Source: Opitutaceae bacterium
GTDB lineage: Bacteria; Verrucomicrobiota; Verrucomicrobiia; Opitutales; Opitutaceae
Reading direction: 5' to 3'
DNA: 41,588 nucleotides
Assembly: GCA_005792355.1 (NCBI GenBank)
Contig: SXSC01000180.1
Span: forward strand, 1 to 41,588
Shown: piece after piece, positions 7,994 through 16,038 of the stretch
How positions within the stretch are numbered: the first letter of the stretch is position 1
Layout: each line of letters begins with the position of its first letter
The notes under the pieces: model-generated
The model's input: only the letters and a program-made list of their open reading frames with translations
The model's database searches: none
What the model was told of the DNA's origin: nothing
Made by a program: the position numbers and the translations under genes

Positions 7994-10528
7994 ATGCGTT
8001 CCGACTTTCTCGCGCTCTGCCTCCTCTTTACCAGCGTCACCCCCATCCTCGTCCAGGGGCAGGTGCCACCGTTCGTGGTCACGCATCCCGCCAGTTTCAG
8101 CGTGTACCCGGGCGACCCCGTCACCCTCAGCGCCACCATCGACGGCACCGCGCCGCTCACCTATCAGTGGCGCAAAGAGGGTGTCGCCATCCTCGGGGCG
8201 ACCAACCCCAGCCTGGTGTTGACCACCACGATTGTGGCGCCGGCCACCTTTGACAGCGCACTGTATACCCTCGTGGCGACCAACGCGATCGGCACCGTCA
8301 CCACTATGGGTGCCGTCGTGTTCGTCGCCAAGCGCCCGCAGACCATCACCTTCACGCCGCCCGTGGCCGTCGCCGCCGCGGGCAGCGGCGTCACGCTCAG
8401 CGCCACGGCCTCCTCCAACCTGCCAGTCACCTTTACCCTCGCGTCCGGCGCCGGCTCACTGAGTGGCAACGTGGTCAATGGCCTGGGCGGCAGCCTCGTC
8501 GTCCGTGCTGCTCAGGCGGGCAACACCCTGATCGCCGCCGCCACCTCGGTGGAGCACGCGATCACCTTTGTGGCAGGCGTGCTTTCGCCGTTTTTCACCA
8601 CCCCGCCCACCGACCAGACCGTGCCCGCCGGGACGCGCCTCACGTTGCAGGTCTCCGCCATCGGGACTCCGGCACCTTCGTATCAGTGGCAGAAGGACGG
8701 CACGGCCATCCCGGGTGCGACCGGCGCCGCTTTCACCTTTGCCAGTCTCACCCTCGCCGACACGGCCCGCTACACCGTCACCGCGACCAATCTCGCCGGC
8801 ACCACTTCCGCTTCCGCCCAGGTCACGGTGCGTTCCGCGCCGGTGCTGACCACGCTGCCCGCGAGCCAGACGGTCGCTGCCGGCAGTGCCTTCAGCCTGA
8901 GGGTGGAAGCCGCGGCATTTCCCGCGCCCACCTTTCAGTGGCGCCGGAACGGCACCGCGATTGTCGGAGCCACCCGGGCGACCTACACGCTCGCCAGCGT
9001 GACCAGCGTCAACGCCGGCAACTTCGATGTCGTCGTCACGAACGCCCTCGGCGCCACCACCAGCCCCGCCGCCACCCTCACCGTGGTCACCCGCGATTTC
9101 ACGGGGACCTATGTCGGGCGTTTCGCGGCCGAGGCGGGCGACGCCGTGCTGCACGTACGCTCCAACGGCACGGCCGCGTTTTTCGGCCACCTGCCGACGC
9201 TCTCGGCCGGCGTGGTCGGCCTCGTGGTCAATGTCGACCTGGCGGGAAATTTCTCCGCTACGCTGCCCCTGGTCGCCGCGACCGCGCGAAACGTCACCCT
9301 CCGCGGCGCGATTGATGAGGTGGCAGGCACCGTTTCCGGCACCCTGGCCGAACTCAACACGAGCTTCGAGGGCACCCGCGCCGTGTCGCGCAACCCGCCG
9401 CTCGCCTCGGCCGGCCTTTATTCCGCAGCCCTCGTCGGTAGCACGGCGGGGGGCGGCTATGCGATCGTCGCCCCTGATGGTCAGGTCTTCGTGCTCACCG
9501 CCTCTGGCGCCACGGTCGATTCCGCCCGGGGCGCACTCGGCCCCACCGGCCGGCTGCTCGCCACCACGACGACCCAGGCGGCCCTCGACCTTGGCTTCAG
9601 CGAGAGCGCACTCCGTGGCACGGTGCGCACCCCGGGGACCGCCGGCACCACCGGCACAATCGTGGGCGCCATCGACGGGATCGCCGGCACCGAGCACTTG
9701 GTTAATCTCTCCGTTCGTGCCATCACGACACCCGCCGCCCCCATGATCACTGGATTTGCCATCGGCGGCACGGTCGCGAAACAGGTTCTTATCCGCGCCG
9801 CCGGCCCCGCGATTGGCCGGGCCCCCTTCAACGTCACCGGCGCGCTGGCTGATCCCACGCTCCAGCTTTTCCGGGTCAGTACGGTCATCGGACAGAACAA
9901 CGATTGGGGCGCGCCGGCCGCCACTGCCGCGACTCTCGCCGCGGCCGCCACCCGCGTGGGAGCCTTCCCTTTCCCCGCCGGCAGCGCCGATGCCGCGCTC
10001 CTGACGACGCTGCAACCCGGCGTGTATTCGGTGCAGATTGGCGGAGGCACGGGCGTCGTGCTCGCCGAGATTTATGAAGTGCCGGAGACTAACGAGGCAC
10101 CGGGCGCCCGCCGGTTGGTCAACACATCGACCCTCGGACTGATCACCACCGATTTTCCGTTGATCGCCGGATTTGTCATCGGCGGCACTGCGCCGCAGCG
10201 GGTGCTCGTTCGCGCCAGCGGTCCGGCGCTCGCCGGCGCCCCGTTCAATGTCGCCGGTGTGCTGGCCAATCCGCAGGTCTCAATTTTCCGCGGATCGGCG
10301 GCGGTGCGCACGAATGATGACTGGTTCCGCGACCCGGAGGCGGCGCTGATCCGCGACGCCGCGTCACGCGTGCGCGCCTTTGCCCTCGGCAACCAGAGTC
10401 TCGATGCCGCCATCCTCATCTTCCTCGAACCCGGCGCGTACACGGCCGTGGTGCGCGGCCCCATCAACGCCCCCGCCGGAGTCGACACGGGCATCGCCCT
10501 CGTCGAGATCTACGAGTCGAACCCGTAG
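7994..10528 (+). CDS. Secreted multi-domain Ig-like protein with duplicated C-terminal GFxIGGT module
   Basis: 844 residues from the ATG at 7994, chosen because it opens a clear signal peptide (MRSDFLALCLLFTSVTPILVQG, cleaved near QGQ). At least three Ig-like domains follow: about 26-108, 196-284 and 285-371. Each has the pattern 'P..Q.V..G......A.G.P.P.YQW.K.G..I.GAT' and ends in YTVTATN-like strands. A non-Ig beta insert lies between the first two. A middle region of about 200 residues begins DFTGTYVGRF and is Ala/Gly/Thr-rich. The C-terminus holds two copies of a module of about 120 residues, from ITGFAIGGT to AEIYEVPE and from IAGFVIGGT to VEIYESNP. Such modules end many Opitutaceae exported proteins. 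Likely extracellular or surface adhesion or scaffold role; no catalytic motif is seen. Confidence 0.85.
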   Translation: MRSDFLALCLLFTSVTPILVQGQVPPFVVTHPASFSVYPGDPVTLSATIDGTAPLTYQWRKEGVAILGATNPSLVLTTTIVAPATFDSALYTLVATNAIGTVTTMGAVVFVAKRPQTITFTPPVAVAAAGSGVTLSATASSNLPVTFTLASGAGSLSGNVVNGLGGSLVVRAAQAGNTLIAAATSVEHAITFVAGVLSPFFTTPPTDQTVPAGTRLTLQVSAIGTPAPSYQWQKDGTAIPGATGAAFTFASLTLADTARYTVTATNLAGTTSASAQVTVRSAPVLTTLPASQTVAAGSAFSLRVEAAAFPAPTFQWRRNGTAIVGATRATYTLASVTSVNAGNFDVVVTNALGATTSPAATLTVVTRDFTGTYVGRFAAEAGDAVLHVRSNGTAAFFGHLPTLSAGVVGLVVNVDLAGNFSATLPLVAATARNVTLRGAIDEVAGTVSGTLAELNTSFEGTRAVSRNPPLASAGLYSAALVGSTAGGGYAIVAPDGQVFVLTASGATVDSARGALGPTGRLLATTTTQAALDLGFSESALRGTVRTPGTAGTTGTIVGAIDGIAGTEHLVNLSVRAITTPAAPMITGFAIGGTVAKQVLIRAAGPAIGRAPFNVTGALADPTLQLFRVSTVIGQNNDWGAPAATAATLAAAATRVGAFPFPAGSADAALLTTLQPGVYSVQIGGGTGVVLAEIYEVPETNEAPGARRLVNTSTLGLITTDFPLIAGFVIGGTAPQRVLVRASGPALAGAPFNVAGVLANPQVSIFRGSAAVRTNDDWFRDPEAALIRDAASRVRAFALGNQSLDAAILIFLEPGAYTAVVRGPINAPAGVDTGIALVEIYESNP

Positions 10529-10561
10529 CCCCGCATTCGAAGAATTCTCCCCCGAAGCTTG

Positions 10562-10582
10562 CACCCTTGGAGGGGTGAAATT
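10562..10582 (+). terminator. Possible terminator of the Ig-domain gene
   Basis: CACCC (10562-10566) pairs with GGGTG (10573-10577) around a short loop and is followed by AAATTTTC. It lies about 35 nt after the stop. The stem is short, so support is moderate. Confidence 0.4.
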
Positions 10583-10861
10583 TTCGCCCGGTCGGGCCGA
10601 TTTCGTCGGGGCAAACCGCGAGGTGATCGCTCTCCCGACAAGTCGGGGGACGGAAATTTCCCTGAGAAACCTCTTCATGGCTGTGCTGCCATCCGTCTGC
10701 ATCGTGCCTTGCTGCGACGATTTCAGAAAGCCTGGACCGAGCGCAGCGACCGTTTGACAATCGGGCATCGGTCATCGGGCAACTTGAAATTGGAAACCCC
10801 GTTCCGGTCTTCCCAGGACAGATTGAAAATGCCCGCTGCCCGATTTCAAGTTCTCCGAAGA
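10583..10861. other. Intergenic stretch without a recognised gene
   Basis: Between two gene 3' ends. It contains a small exact palindrome, CCCGACAAGTCGGG, near 10636-10649 without a T run, and a tandem-like pair of ATCGGGCA / ATCGGGCA words near 10760-10780. No coding signal was found on either strand. Confidence 0.35.
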
Positions 10862-10901
10862 TCTTCGGTTGCGGTTGCCACGTTGGGCAATTTCCGGGCT
10901 A
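10862..10901 (-). repeat. Stop-codon-embedded 3'-end repeat, copy B
   Basis: On the minus strand the unit starts with the TAG of the gene at 10899-11696, continues CCCGGAAATTGCC and ends GGCAACCGCAACCGAAG. It is nearly identical to copy C at 20134 and related to copy A at 2072. Confidence 0.7.
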
Positions 10902-11696
10902 CCGGGCGCCGGCCGGTCGGCGGGAGCGGTCGAGTTTTTCGCGGGCCTCCCGCGGAAGGTCGATGCGCGAGACCGGCACGTAGGTGAGGATGACGATTCG
11001 TTGTTCGCTGACGGGGATGGCGATTCGCGAGCGGCTCGTGCGATGCGTGCCCTCGATCTTCACCTCATAATCGCGGATCACGCCACCGCGCAAATTCATC
11101 GTCACCGTCACGCTCGTCGCTGGCTCGGCGTTGTCCTCGTTGGGGCGGGCAGGATCGCCGGAGCGGCTGCGCATCCGCAAAATGTAGCTGTCACCGGTAA
11201 ACTCAAAGGGGCCCGGACTTTTCAAGAACGGCACCAGCTCCTGATCCGGCCGGCGGATGTCAGGGCGGTCTGCCCGGCGCAGCCACGCAAAGCGCGGTGT
11301 CGGAGCCTGGCCGCGCAGGCGCTCTTCCGCCTGCGCGGTGAGGATCTCGCGGTCGTCGAGCCAGCCTTCGGGAGTGTTGGTGACCATCCCGCCGGTGGCC
11401 GTGATCACGGTGTCGAGGCGGAGGCCGTCGGCCCATTCGCGGCGGATGAGCATGTCGCCGTTGCGGTCGATCTGCCCCTTGAGATTGGGCGATGTATTCT
11501 GCTGCACGGTCGTGACGGTGCCACGGCGGGTTTCGATTTTTTGCTCCACCGGACCGGGGTCGGAATTGATGATCTCCCACGAGTAGCTTTTCTGATCACG
11601 GAGGGTTTCCAGCGCGGCGACGAGGCCGGCGGGGGGAGCCGCGGGAGCCTGGGTGATCAGGCTGGCGGCGACGAGGAGGCGGGCGAGAACAGGCAT
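10899..11696 (-). CDS. Secreted protein of unknown function
   Basis: 265 residues. The N-terminus MPVLARLLVAASLITQAPAAPP is a signal peptide. The mature part begins with AALETLRDQKSYSWEIINS and appears beta-rich with alternating charges, for example RRGTVTTVQQNTSP and TSVTVTMNLRGGVIRDYEVKIEGTHR. The general plan (a short helix, then repeated strands describing a bound or carried ligand) is reminiscent of lipoprotein-carrier-like folds, but no specific motif supports that and I do not assign it. It is transcribed divergently from the LysM gene over a 114-nt gap. The C-terminus is Arg-rich (LDRSRRPAGAR), and the stop codon belongs to a dispersed repeat. Confidence 0.75.
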   Translation of the reverse strand: MPVLARLLVAASLITQAPAAPPAGLVAALETLRDQKSYSWEIINSDPGPVEQKIETRRGTVTTVQQNTSPNLKGQIDRNGDMLIRREWADGLRLDTVITATGGMVTNTPEGWLDDREILTAQAEERLRGQAPTPRFAWLRRADRPDIRRPDQELVPFLKSPGPFEFTGDSYILRMRSRSGDPARPNEDNAEPATSVTVTMNLRGGVIRDYEVKIEGTHRTSRSRIAIPVSEQRIVILTYVPVSRIDLPREAREKLDRSRRPAGAR

Positions 11697-11810
11697 GTGG
11701 CGGGTCTGCCGCGAGGCGGCCCACCGATGATTGCGAGAGGCGGACGAACGTCAATTCCGGTGCAACACATGCCCCTTGTTTTCAGCGCCGGTTTCGCCAT
11801 GCTGGGCTCC

Positions 11811-12374
11811 ATGTGGAAATGTTTGATTGCCGCCGGGATCTTGGTCGGGCCCGCCCTGGCGCAGAGCCCGCAGATCGAGCTCGCGAATTTACGGGAAGAC
11901 GTGCGCGGGCTCACGCAGCGCGTCGGTGAAATGGCGTTGCGCCTCGAACAAGTTGAGCGCGAAAACGCCGAACTGCGTCGGCAGGCGACCGCCGGGGAAA
12001 GGTCCCGGGCGACCCTCGTGCAAGTGCGGGAAGCCGTGGCGGACCTGGATCGCGAGCTCCGGGCGGTCGTCGCCGCCGCGAAGACCGAGACGTTGCAACA
12101 TGTCGCCACCCAGATTGAGAAACTCGCGCAGCAGACCAATACCGCGCTCGACTCCCTGACCAGGGCGCCGGCCTCGCGGCCCGCGGGAGCGACGACGTTT
12201 TCGGACGATTTTCCCAGGGATGGCGTCAGCTATACGGTGCTGCGGGGAGACACGCTGGCGGTAATCGCCCGGAAGACGGGGGCGAAACAGCAGGACATCG
12301 TCAACGCCAACAAGCTCGCAGATCCTTCTCGCATCACGGTCGGGCAGACGCTCTTCATTCCCGGAGGAAAATAA
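11811..12374 (+). CDS. Exported coiled-coil LysM-domain protein
   Basis: 187 residues from the ATG at 11811, which starts the signal peptide MWKCLIAAGILVGPALAQSP; two earlier in-frame ATGs (11769, 11799) only add residues in front of it. A coiled coil follows at about 25-115, with heptads such as LREDVRGLTQRVGEMALRLEQVERENAELRR. A C-terminal LysM domain (about 142-187) reads YTVLRGDTLAVIARKTG, then VNANKLADPSRITVGQTLFIPG. LysM binds the GlcNAc-containing glycan of peptidoglycan, so the protein probably sits in the periplasm on the cell wall with its coiled coil oligomerising. Its stop is only 6 nt before parB, so it is likely co-transcribed with it. Confidence 0.88.
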   Translation: MWKCLIAAGILVGPALAQSPQIELANLREDVRGLTQRVGEMALRLEQVERENAELRRQATAGERSRATLVQVREAVADLDRELRAVVAAAKTETLQHVATQIEKLAQQTNTALDSLTRAPASRPAGATTFSDDFPRDGVSYTVLRGDTLAVIARKTGAKQQDIVNANKLADPSRITVGQTLFIPGGK

Positions 12375-12380
12375 CATCAT

Positions 12381-13334
12381 ATGTCGGCAGCACCCAAATC
12401 CCGCCTCGGGCGCGGTCTCGGCGGATTGATCGCCGCCTCGAAGCCGCCCAACCCTTCCCCCGCGCTCACTGGCGTTCCCGCGGTGGACGGTCGTCCCACC
12501 GCGCCGGTTGCAGTCGCCGCTCTCGCTGGCGCGCCTGGTTATCATGAGATCGCCGTGCACCTGATCGAGCCCAGCCCGTACCAGGCCCGGCGCGAGATTC
12601 CTGCGGAACAACTCGGTGAACTGGCCGAGAGCATCCGGGCGGAGGGCCTGTTGCAGCCAATCGTCGTGCGCAAGGCGGGCGATCGCTTTCAGTTGATCGC
12701 GGGTGAACGCCGTTGGCGGGCTTTTCAGTTGCTCAAGATCAAGTCGATCCCGGCCCGGGTGGTCGAGGCGAGTAACGCGTCTTCGGCCGCCATCGGTCTG
12801 ATTGAAAACCTGCAACGCGAAGGGCTCAACCCGATCGAGGAGGCCCATGGTTATGCGAGCCTCATCCGAGATTTTGATCTCACGCAGGAGACTGCTGCGG
12901 AGCGAGTCGGCAAGGGGCGCGCGACCGTCGCGAATTGTCTCCGGCTGCTCTCCCTCGATGCGGACCTGCAGGGCTATCTGACGAAGAATCTCCTGAGTGT
13001 CGGCCACGCCAAGGTGCTGCTGGGGATCGATGACACCGGCTTTCGGGGTTTGTTGGGCCGGCGAATCATCGAGGAAGGGCTCAGTGTGAGGTCGGCGGAA
13101 AAGATCGCAGGATCGGCCAAAACCTCTCCCGCGGCGACGGGCGGACGCGCGGCCAAGGCCCGGCCCTCGGCCAAAGATGCGGCGGCAGTCTCCGGCCTTG
13201 AGAAAAAACTGACGTCGCACCTTGGGGCTCGCGTGGCGATGTTCCACACCCCAAAAAAGGGGCGAATCGTGATTGAATATCGTGGCAACGAAGACCTTCA
13301 GCGACTCTTGGAAAAGCTCGGCGTCGAGGCGTAA
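12381..13334 (+). CDS. parB: Chromosome-partitioning protein ParB (CTP-dependent clamp)
   Basis: 317 residues. The N-terminal LGRGLGGLIA motif (about 9-18) is the peptide that contacts the ParA ATPase. The ParB/Srx nucleotide domain shows the conserved boxes: PSPYQARREI, then EGLLQPIVVR, GERRWRAFQLL (about 108-118; CTP-binding GERRxRA) and ENLQREGLNPIEEAHGY. The helix-turn-helix that reads parS follows (LTQETAAERVGKGRATVANCLRLL), and a C-terminal dimerisation segment ends ENDxx-like in YRGNEDLQRLLEKLG. It should load on parS near the origin and segregate the chromosome. The normal neighbour parA is absent; a LysM protein stands directly upstream. No parS-like palindrome was seen in the window. 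Confidence 0.96.
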   Translation: MSAAPKSRLGRGLGGLIAASKPPNPSPALTGVPAVDGRPTAPVAVAALAGAPGYHEIAVHLIEPSPYQARREIPAEQLGELAESIRAEGLLQPIVVRKAGDRFQLIAGERRWRAFQLLKIKSIPARVVEASNASSAAIGLIENLQREGLNPIEEAHGYASLIRDFDLTQETAAERVGKGRATVANCLRLLSLDADLQGYLTKNLLSVGHAKVLLGIDDTGFRGLLGRRIIEEGLSVRSAEKIAGSAKTSPAATGGRAAKARPSAKDAAAVSGLEKKLTSHLGARVAMFHTPKKGRIVIEYRGNEDLQRLLEKLGVEA

Positions 13335-13428
13335 TTCGGGGGTTTTCCCGCCAGAAATCCCGGCCGCCCGGCCGCACGAAGTCGCGATTGACAAGCTCCA
13401 TCGGGCTCGGCACTCCTGAACCTTTCCC

Positions 13429-13890
13429 ATGAGCATAGTCCTCGGTATTCTCACCTTCATCCTGATCCTCGTTTCGCTTTTCCTCGTTCTCATCGTACTG
13501 ATGCAGAAGTCGAAGGATGGCGGAATGGGCGCCGCCTTGGGTGGCGGCGCGGCCGAAGCCGCCTTTGGCGCCGATACGAGCAATGTGCTCGTTCAGGCCA
13601 CGAAGTATTCCGCGATCCTCTTCTTCGTTCTGGCTTTCGTGCTTTACCTGGGGCGCATCTACGAGCGCACCCACGTTAACGCGGCCTCAGGCAACAAGCT
13701 CCCGACGATCACCGCCCCCGCGGTGCCAGCGGCAACTGCGTCCGCTCCGGCGGCTGGCGCGGCCGCGACCACGGCCCCGGCGGTTGCAGTTCCGGCGGCC
13801 ACCGCCCCGGCGGCCACCACGACTTCGGCCCCGGCGGCGATCCCGGCACCTGCCACCGCAACCCCAGCACCCGAGACGCCGAAAAAGTAG
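13429..13890 (+). CDS. secG: Protein-export membrane protein SecG with long Ala/Pro tail
   Basis: 153 residues. The N-terminal 80 residues are SecG: helix 1 (about 2-23), the loop [24 protein letters not shown], and helix 2 (about 55-76). SecG associates with SecYE in the inner membrane and stimulates SecA-driven export. After residue 85 comes an extension of about 65 residues made almost only of Ala, Pro and Thr ([22 protein letters not shown]), longer than in most SecG proteins; such tails occur in this phylum. A strong intrinsic terminator starts 40 nt after the stop, but it lies inside the next gene. Confidence 0.95.
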   Translation: MSIVLGILTFILILVSLFLVLIVLMQKSKDGGMGAALGGGAAEAAFGADTSNVLVQATKYSAILFFVLAFVLYLGRIYERTHVNAASGNKLPTITAPAVPAATASAPAAGAAATTAPAVAVPAATAPAATTTSAPAAIPAPATATPAPETPKK

Positions 13891-13908
13891 GCGTTCCGGA
13901 CTGGCGCG

Positions 13909-14787
13909 ATGCTTTTGAAGCGCAAATCGGCGCCCGCCACTTTCTGGCGGGCGTTTTTTTTCGGCACCGCACTGGCGCTGGCGGCGCGTGGCGCGGTGCC
14001 GGTGGGCAGCGCGCCCGATCTGGCGCAGGTCGGCAAACCGGGGCCAGAAGAGGCGGCGAGAATTCTGGCCCAGTTTCGCCGGGCCGGTGTGATCGGTGAA
14101 TTTTTCTTCGAGTTCGAACTGCGGGCACTGCCACGGCGCGGGGAGGAGCGGAGCTTCAAGGGCCGGCTGTGGGGAGGACGCACCGCCCGGGGAAACGTGT
14201 TTCGCGTCGAATTGGCTGATGCCGCCGGAGTCGTGCAGCGCCTGCTGATCCAGAATGGGGAGCAGGCCTCGGCCTGGCGACTGGTTGACGGGCAGGCGAC
14301 GGAATTGGACATGACCGCGCTCTTTGCCCCGCTCGTGCCCGGTGTGGAGGTCTCGGCTTTCGATCTGCAAATGCCGTTTCTGTACTGGCCCGACGCCACG
14401 CTGGAGAAGATTGCGCGAGTCTTCGGTCGTCCGGCCTATGCCTACCTTTTTCAGGTGCCGGCGGAGCTCGCCGCCCGCCAGACCGCGATTGTGGCGGCCC
14501 GGGCGTTTCTCGACACTCAATTCAACGCCCTGATGCAGACTGAACTACTCGGCCCCACGCGTCGGGTGGTGAAGACCTTTGCGCTGATCAGCCTGAAGAA
14601 AGTCGCCGACCAGTACATCCCCAAGCAGGCCGATTATAAGAACGAAATCACCCGCGACAAAACCCGCTTCCAGGTCACCGCGGCGGTGCTCAATCTGCGG
14701 CTGCCGCGGACGGTTTTTGAACCGGAGGCTCTCGCGCAGTCCCTGGAATCACCGGCAGCGGAACTCTGGGTGAGGATTGATCCGTGA
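13909..14787 (+). CDS. LolA-like outer-membrane lipoprotein-sorting domain protein
   Basis: 292 residues. The N-terminus (MLLKRKSAPATFWRAFFFGTALALAARG) is a signal peptide. The body resembles the LolA-like family of PF17131: a helix AARILAQFRRAGVIGEFFFEFEL, then strands, and the characteristic late segment LLGPTRRVVKTFALISLKKVADQYIPKQADYKNEITRDKTRFQV. That segment matches the 'derivative of lipid carried, then how to get there' strands of the family's incomplete barrel. Likely a periplasmic carrier or sensor of hydrophobic cargo. An intrinsic terminator hairpin lies inside codons 8-18, so expression requires transcriptional read-through or an internal promoter. The stop overlaps the next gene's GTG by 4 nt. 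Confidence 0.72.
   Translation: MLLKRKSAPATFWRAFFFGTALALAARGAVPVGSAPDLAQVGKPGPEEAARILAQFRRAGVIGEFFFEFELRALPRRGEERSFKGRLWGGRTARGNVFRVELADAAGVVQRLLIQNGEQASAWRLVDGQATELDMTALFAPLVPGVEVSAFDLQMPFLYWPDATLEKIARVFGRPAYAYLFQVPAELAARQTAIVAARAFLDTQFNALMQTELLGPTRRVVKTFALISLKKVADQYIPKQADYKNEITRDKTRFQVTAAVLNLRLPRTVFEPEALAQSLESPAAELWVRIDP
13931..13961 (+). terminator. Strong intrinsic terminator, inside the next reading frame
   Basis: CGCCCGCCA (13931-13939), loop CTTTC, TGGCGGGCG (13945-13953), then eight T (13954-13961). A perfect 9-bp GC stem plus U tract, 40 nt after the secG stop, is the best terminator in the window. It also lies 22 nt into the LolA-like open reading frame, where it encodes part of the signal peptide. 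Confidence 0.9.
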
Positions 14788-15446
14788 ACGGGCCGGTACC
14801 GCCGCGGGCAGTCGTCTTCGATCTCGACGGGACAATTGTCGACAGCCTGCCGCTGGTGCTGGCGGCGATCCGGCACGGGATCGGGCCGTTTGGAGCGGAG
14901 CCGACGATGGATATATTTGCCCGGCTCGGCGGGCCACCGGCGCAATTTATGGCGACGCTGGTGGACGATCCCCGGCACGTGCCCGAGGCGATGAGGCGGA
15001 TGTTTGTTTATCATCGCGACAACGCGCACTTGATTCGGCCGTTTGCGGGGGCGCGGGAGCTGTTGCAACAATTGCGGGCCGTGGGACGGCAGTCCGCCCT
15101 GTGGACCGGGCGGGATCGGCGTTCGACCGATGGGCTGCTGCAGGCAAACGGATTGGGGGAATTTTTTGCAACGGTGGTGTGCGGGGACGATCTGCCTTCG
15201 CACAAGCCGGATCCGGCCGGCTTGCGGGAAATCATGCGACGGCTGGAATTGGAATCGTCGGAGACGTTGCTGGTCGGCGACGCCGATGTCGATGTGCTCG
15301 GGGCGGACGCCTGCGGGGTGGCGGCCGTGCTGATTCGCCACGAGCGGGAGATTGCGCCGGCGATCCTGGCGAAGTGCCGGCAGGTGGTATCGACCCCGGC
15401 GGAGGCCTTCGCGGAAGTCCGTCGTTGCGTCGGCCGGCCGGCCTGA
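14784..15446 (+). CDS. HAD-superfamily hydrolase (phosphoglycolate phosphatase-like)
   Basis: 220 residues with a GTG start that overlaps the previous stop (GTGA), showing translational coupling. Motif I is VVFDLDGTIVDS, with the nucleophile Asp at about 13 and the acid/base Asp at about 15. A helical C1-type cap follows. Motif II is the Thr in LWTGRDRRST. Motif III is the Lys in SHKPDPAG, and motif IV is LLVGDADVDVLGADACG. This is the pattern of the phosphoglycolate phosphatase / PGMB group, which acts on small phosphorylated metabolites in the cytoplasm with Mg2+. The substrate cannot be predicted from the neighbours. Confidence 0.92.
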   Translation: MNGPVPPRAVVFDLDGTIVDSLPLVLAAIRHGIGPFGAEPTMDIFARLGGPPAQFMATLVDDPRHVPEAMRRMFVYHRDNAHLIRPFAGARELLQQLRAVGRQSALWTGRDRRSTDGLLQANGLGEFFATVVCGDDLPSHKPDPAGLREIMRRLELESSETLLVGDADVDVLGADACGVAAVLIRHEREIAPAILAKCRQVVSTPAEAFAEVRRCVGRPA

Positions 15447-15586
15447 ACCGGGTGGCCGAGAGCTCGGTCGGTTCGAACCGGATACGGCGCCGAACGGAAG
15501 ACGAAGGATTGATGAAATTTTTCGTTGCTGTCGGGCAAATGCAAGTACCTGCTACTGATCACTCCCAGCTTCAGCCCGTTCGATGT

Positions 15587-15901
15587 ATGGCCAATAAATC
15601 CCGTAAACCATCCGCTCCTCTCACGTTTGATCTGCCCGTGTCGCTCATCGCGCGAATCGAATCCTGCCGCAAAGGGCACGGTTTGGCCACCGCGAGTGAA
15701 GTGGTCCGGGCCGCCATTTCAGGCTTCGACTTTGCGTCGTGCAAACCGGACCGTGATCCCCATCGCCAGATTTCCGTGCGCGTCACCGCGGACCAGCGGG
15801 CGACGTTGAAGCGGTACTCGAAGCAGAAAGACGCGAGCGTCGGTGAACTGCTCCGTCTCGCGATCGACGCGCTCTCGACCAGGGCGGGCAAGAAAAAGTA
15901 G
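15587..15901 (+). CDS. Small protein with two tandem ribbon-helix-helix-like segments
   Basis: 104 residues from the ATG at 15587. An in-frame ATG at 15512 has an AAGGA close before it and cannot be excluded, but the extra 25 residues look unlike the rest. The first unit, [36 protein letters not shown] (about 13-48), and the second, [35 protein letters not shown] (about 61-95), each fit the CopG/Arc plan of one strand and two helices. Two units in one chain could form a single-chain equivalent of the usual dimer. The chain is basic at both ends (MANKSRK, RAGKKK). Probable DNA-binding protein; target unknown. A clear terminator follows. Confidence 0.7.
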   Translation: MANKSRKPSAPLTFDLPVSLIARIESCRKGHGLATASEVVRAAISGFDFASCKPDRDPHRQISVRVTADQRATLKRYSKQKDASVGELLRLAIDALSTRAGKKK

Positions 15902-15931
15902 TCGCTTCCCGCCCACGGCGCGAAGTTTTGC

Positions 15932-15958
15932 ACGGCGGTCGATCGACCGCCGTTTTTT
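15932..15958 (+). terminator. Intrinsic terminator after the ribbon-helix-helix gene
   Basis: ACGGCGGTC (15932-15940), loop GATC, GACCGCCGT (15945-15953), then further T to 15958. The stem is perfect. It separates the small gene from the aminotransferase that starts at 16039. Confidence 0.8.
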
Positions 15959-16038
15959 ATGGGTGGGATTGGGGCGCGGTCCCGCGTGCACGGGGCTTGC
16001 CTTTGGGGCGCCGCAATCTTTTGGTCGGGCGTTTTTCC

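Noticed and set aside
8456..10015. Minus-strand open frame of 519 codons opposite the Ig-domain gene
   Set aside because: Gly/Arg/Glu-rich shadow of a GC-rich gene, with no signal peptide or motif.
10636..10649. CCCGACAAGTCGGG palindrome as a terminator
   Set aside because: The loop would be only 2 nt and no T run follows.
11769..11810. Earlier ATG starts for the LysM protein
   Set aside because: They add residues before a complete signal peptide and have no ribosome binding site.
13388..13416. Promoter of secG with a perfect TTGACA
   Set aside because: No acceptable -10 box lies 16-18 nt downstream (CACTCC), so the hexamer alone is not enough.
12381..13428. parS site near parB
   Set aside because: No match to a TGTTTCACGTGAAACA-like palindrome was found by eye in this interval or elsewhere in the window.
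15460..15490. tRNA-like T-loop word GGTTCGAACC
   Set aside because: It is only a short palindrome; no acceptor stem, anticodon arm or D-arm could be drawn around it.
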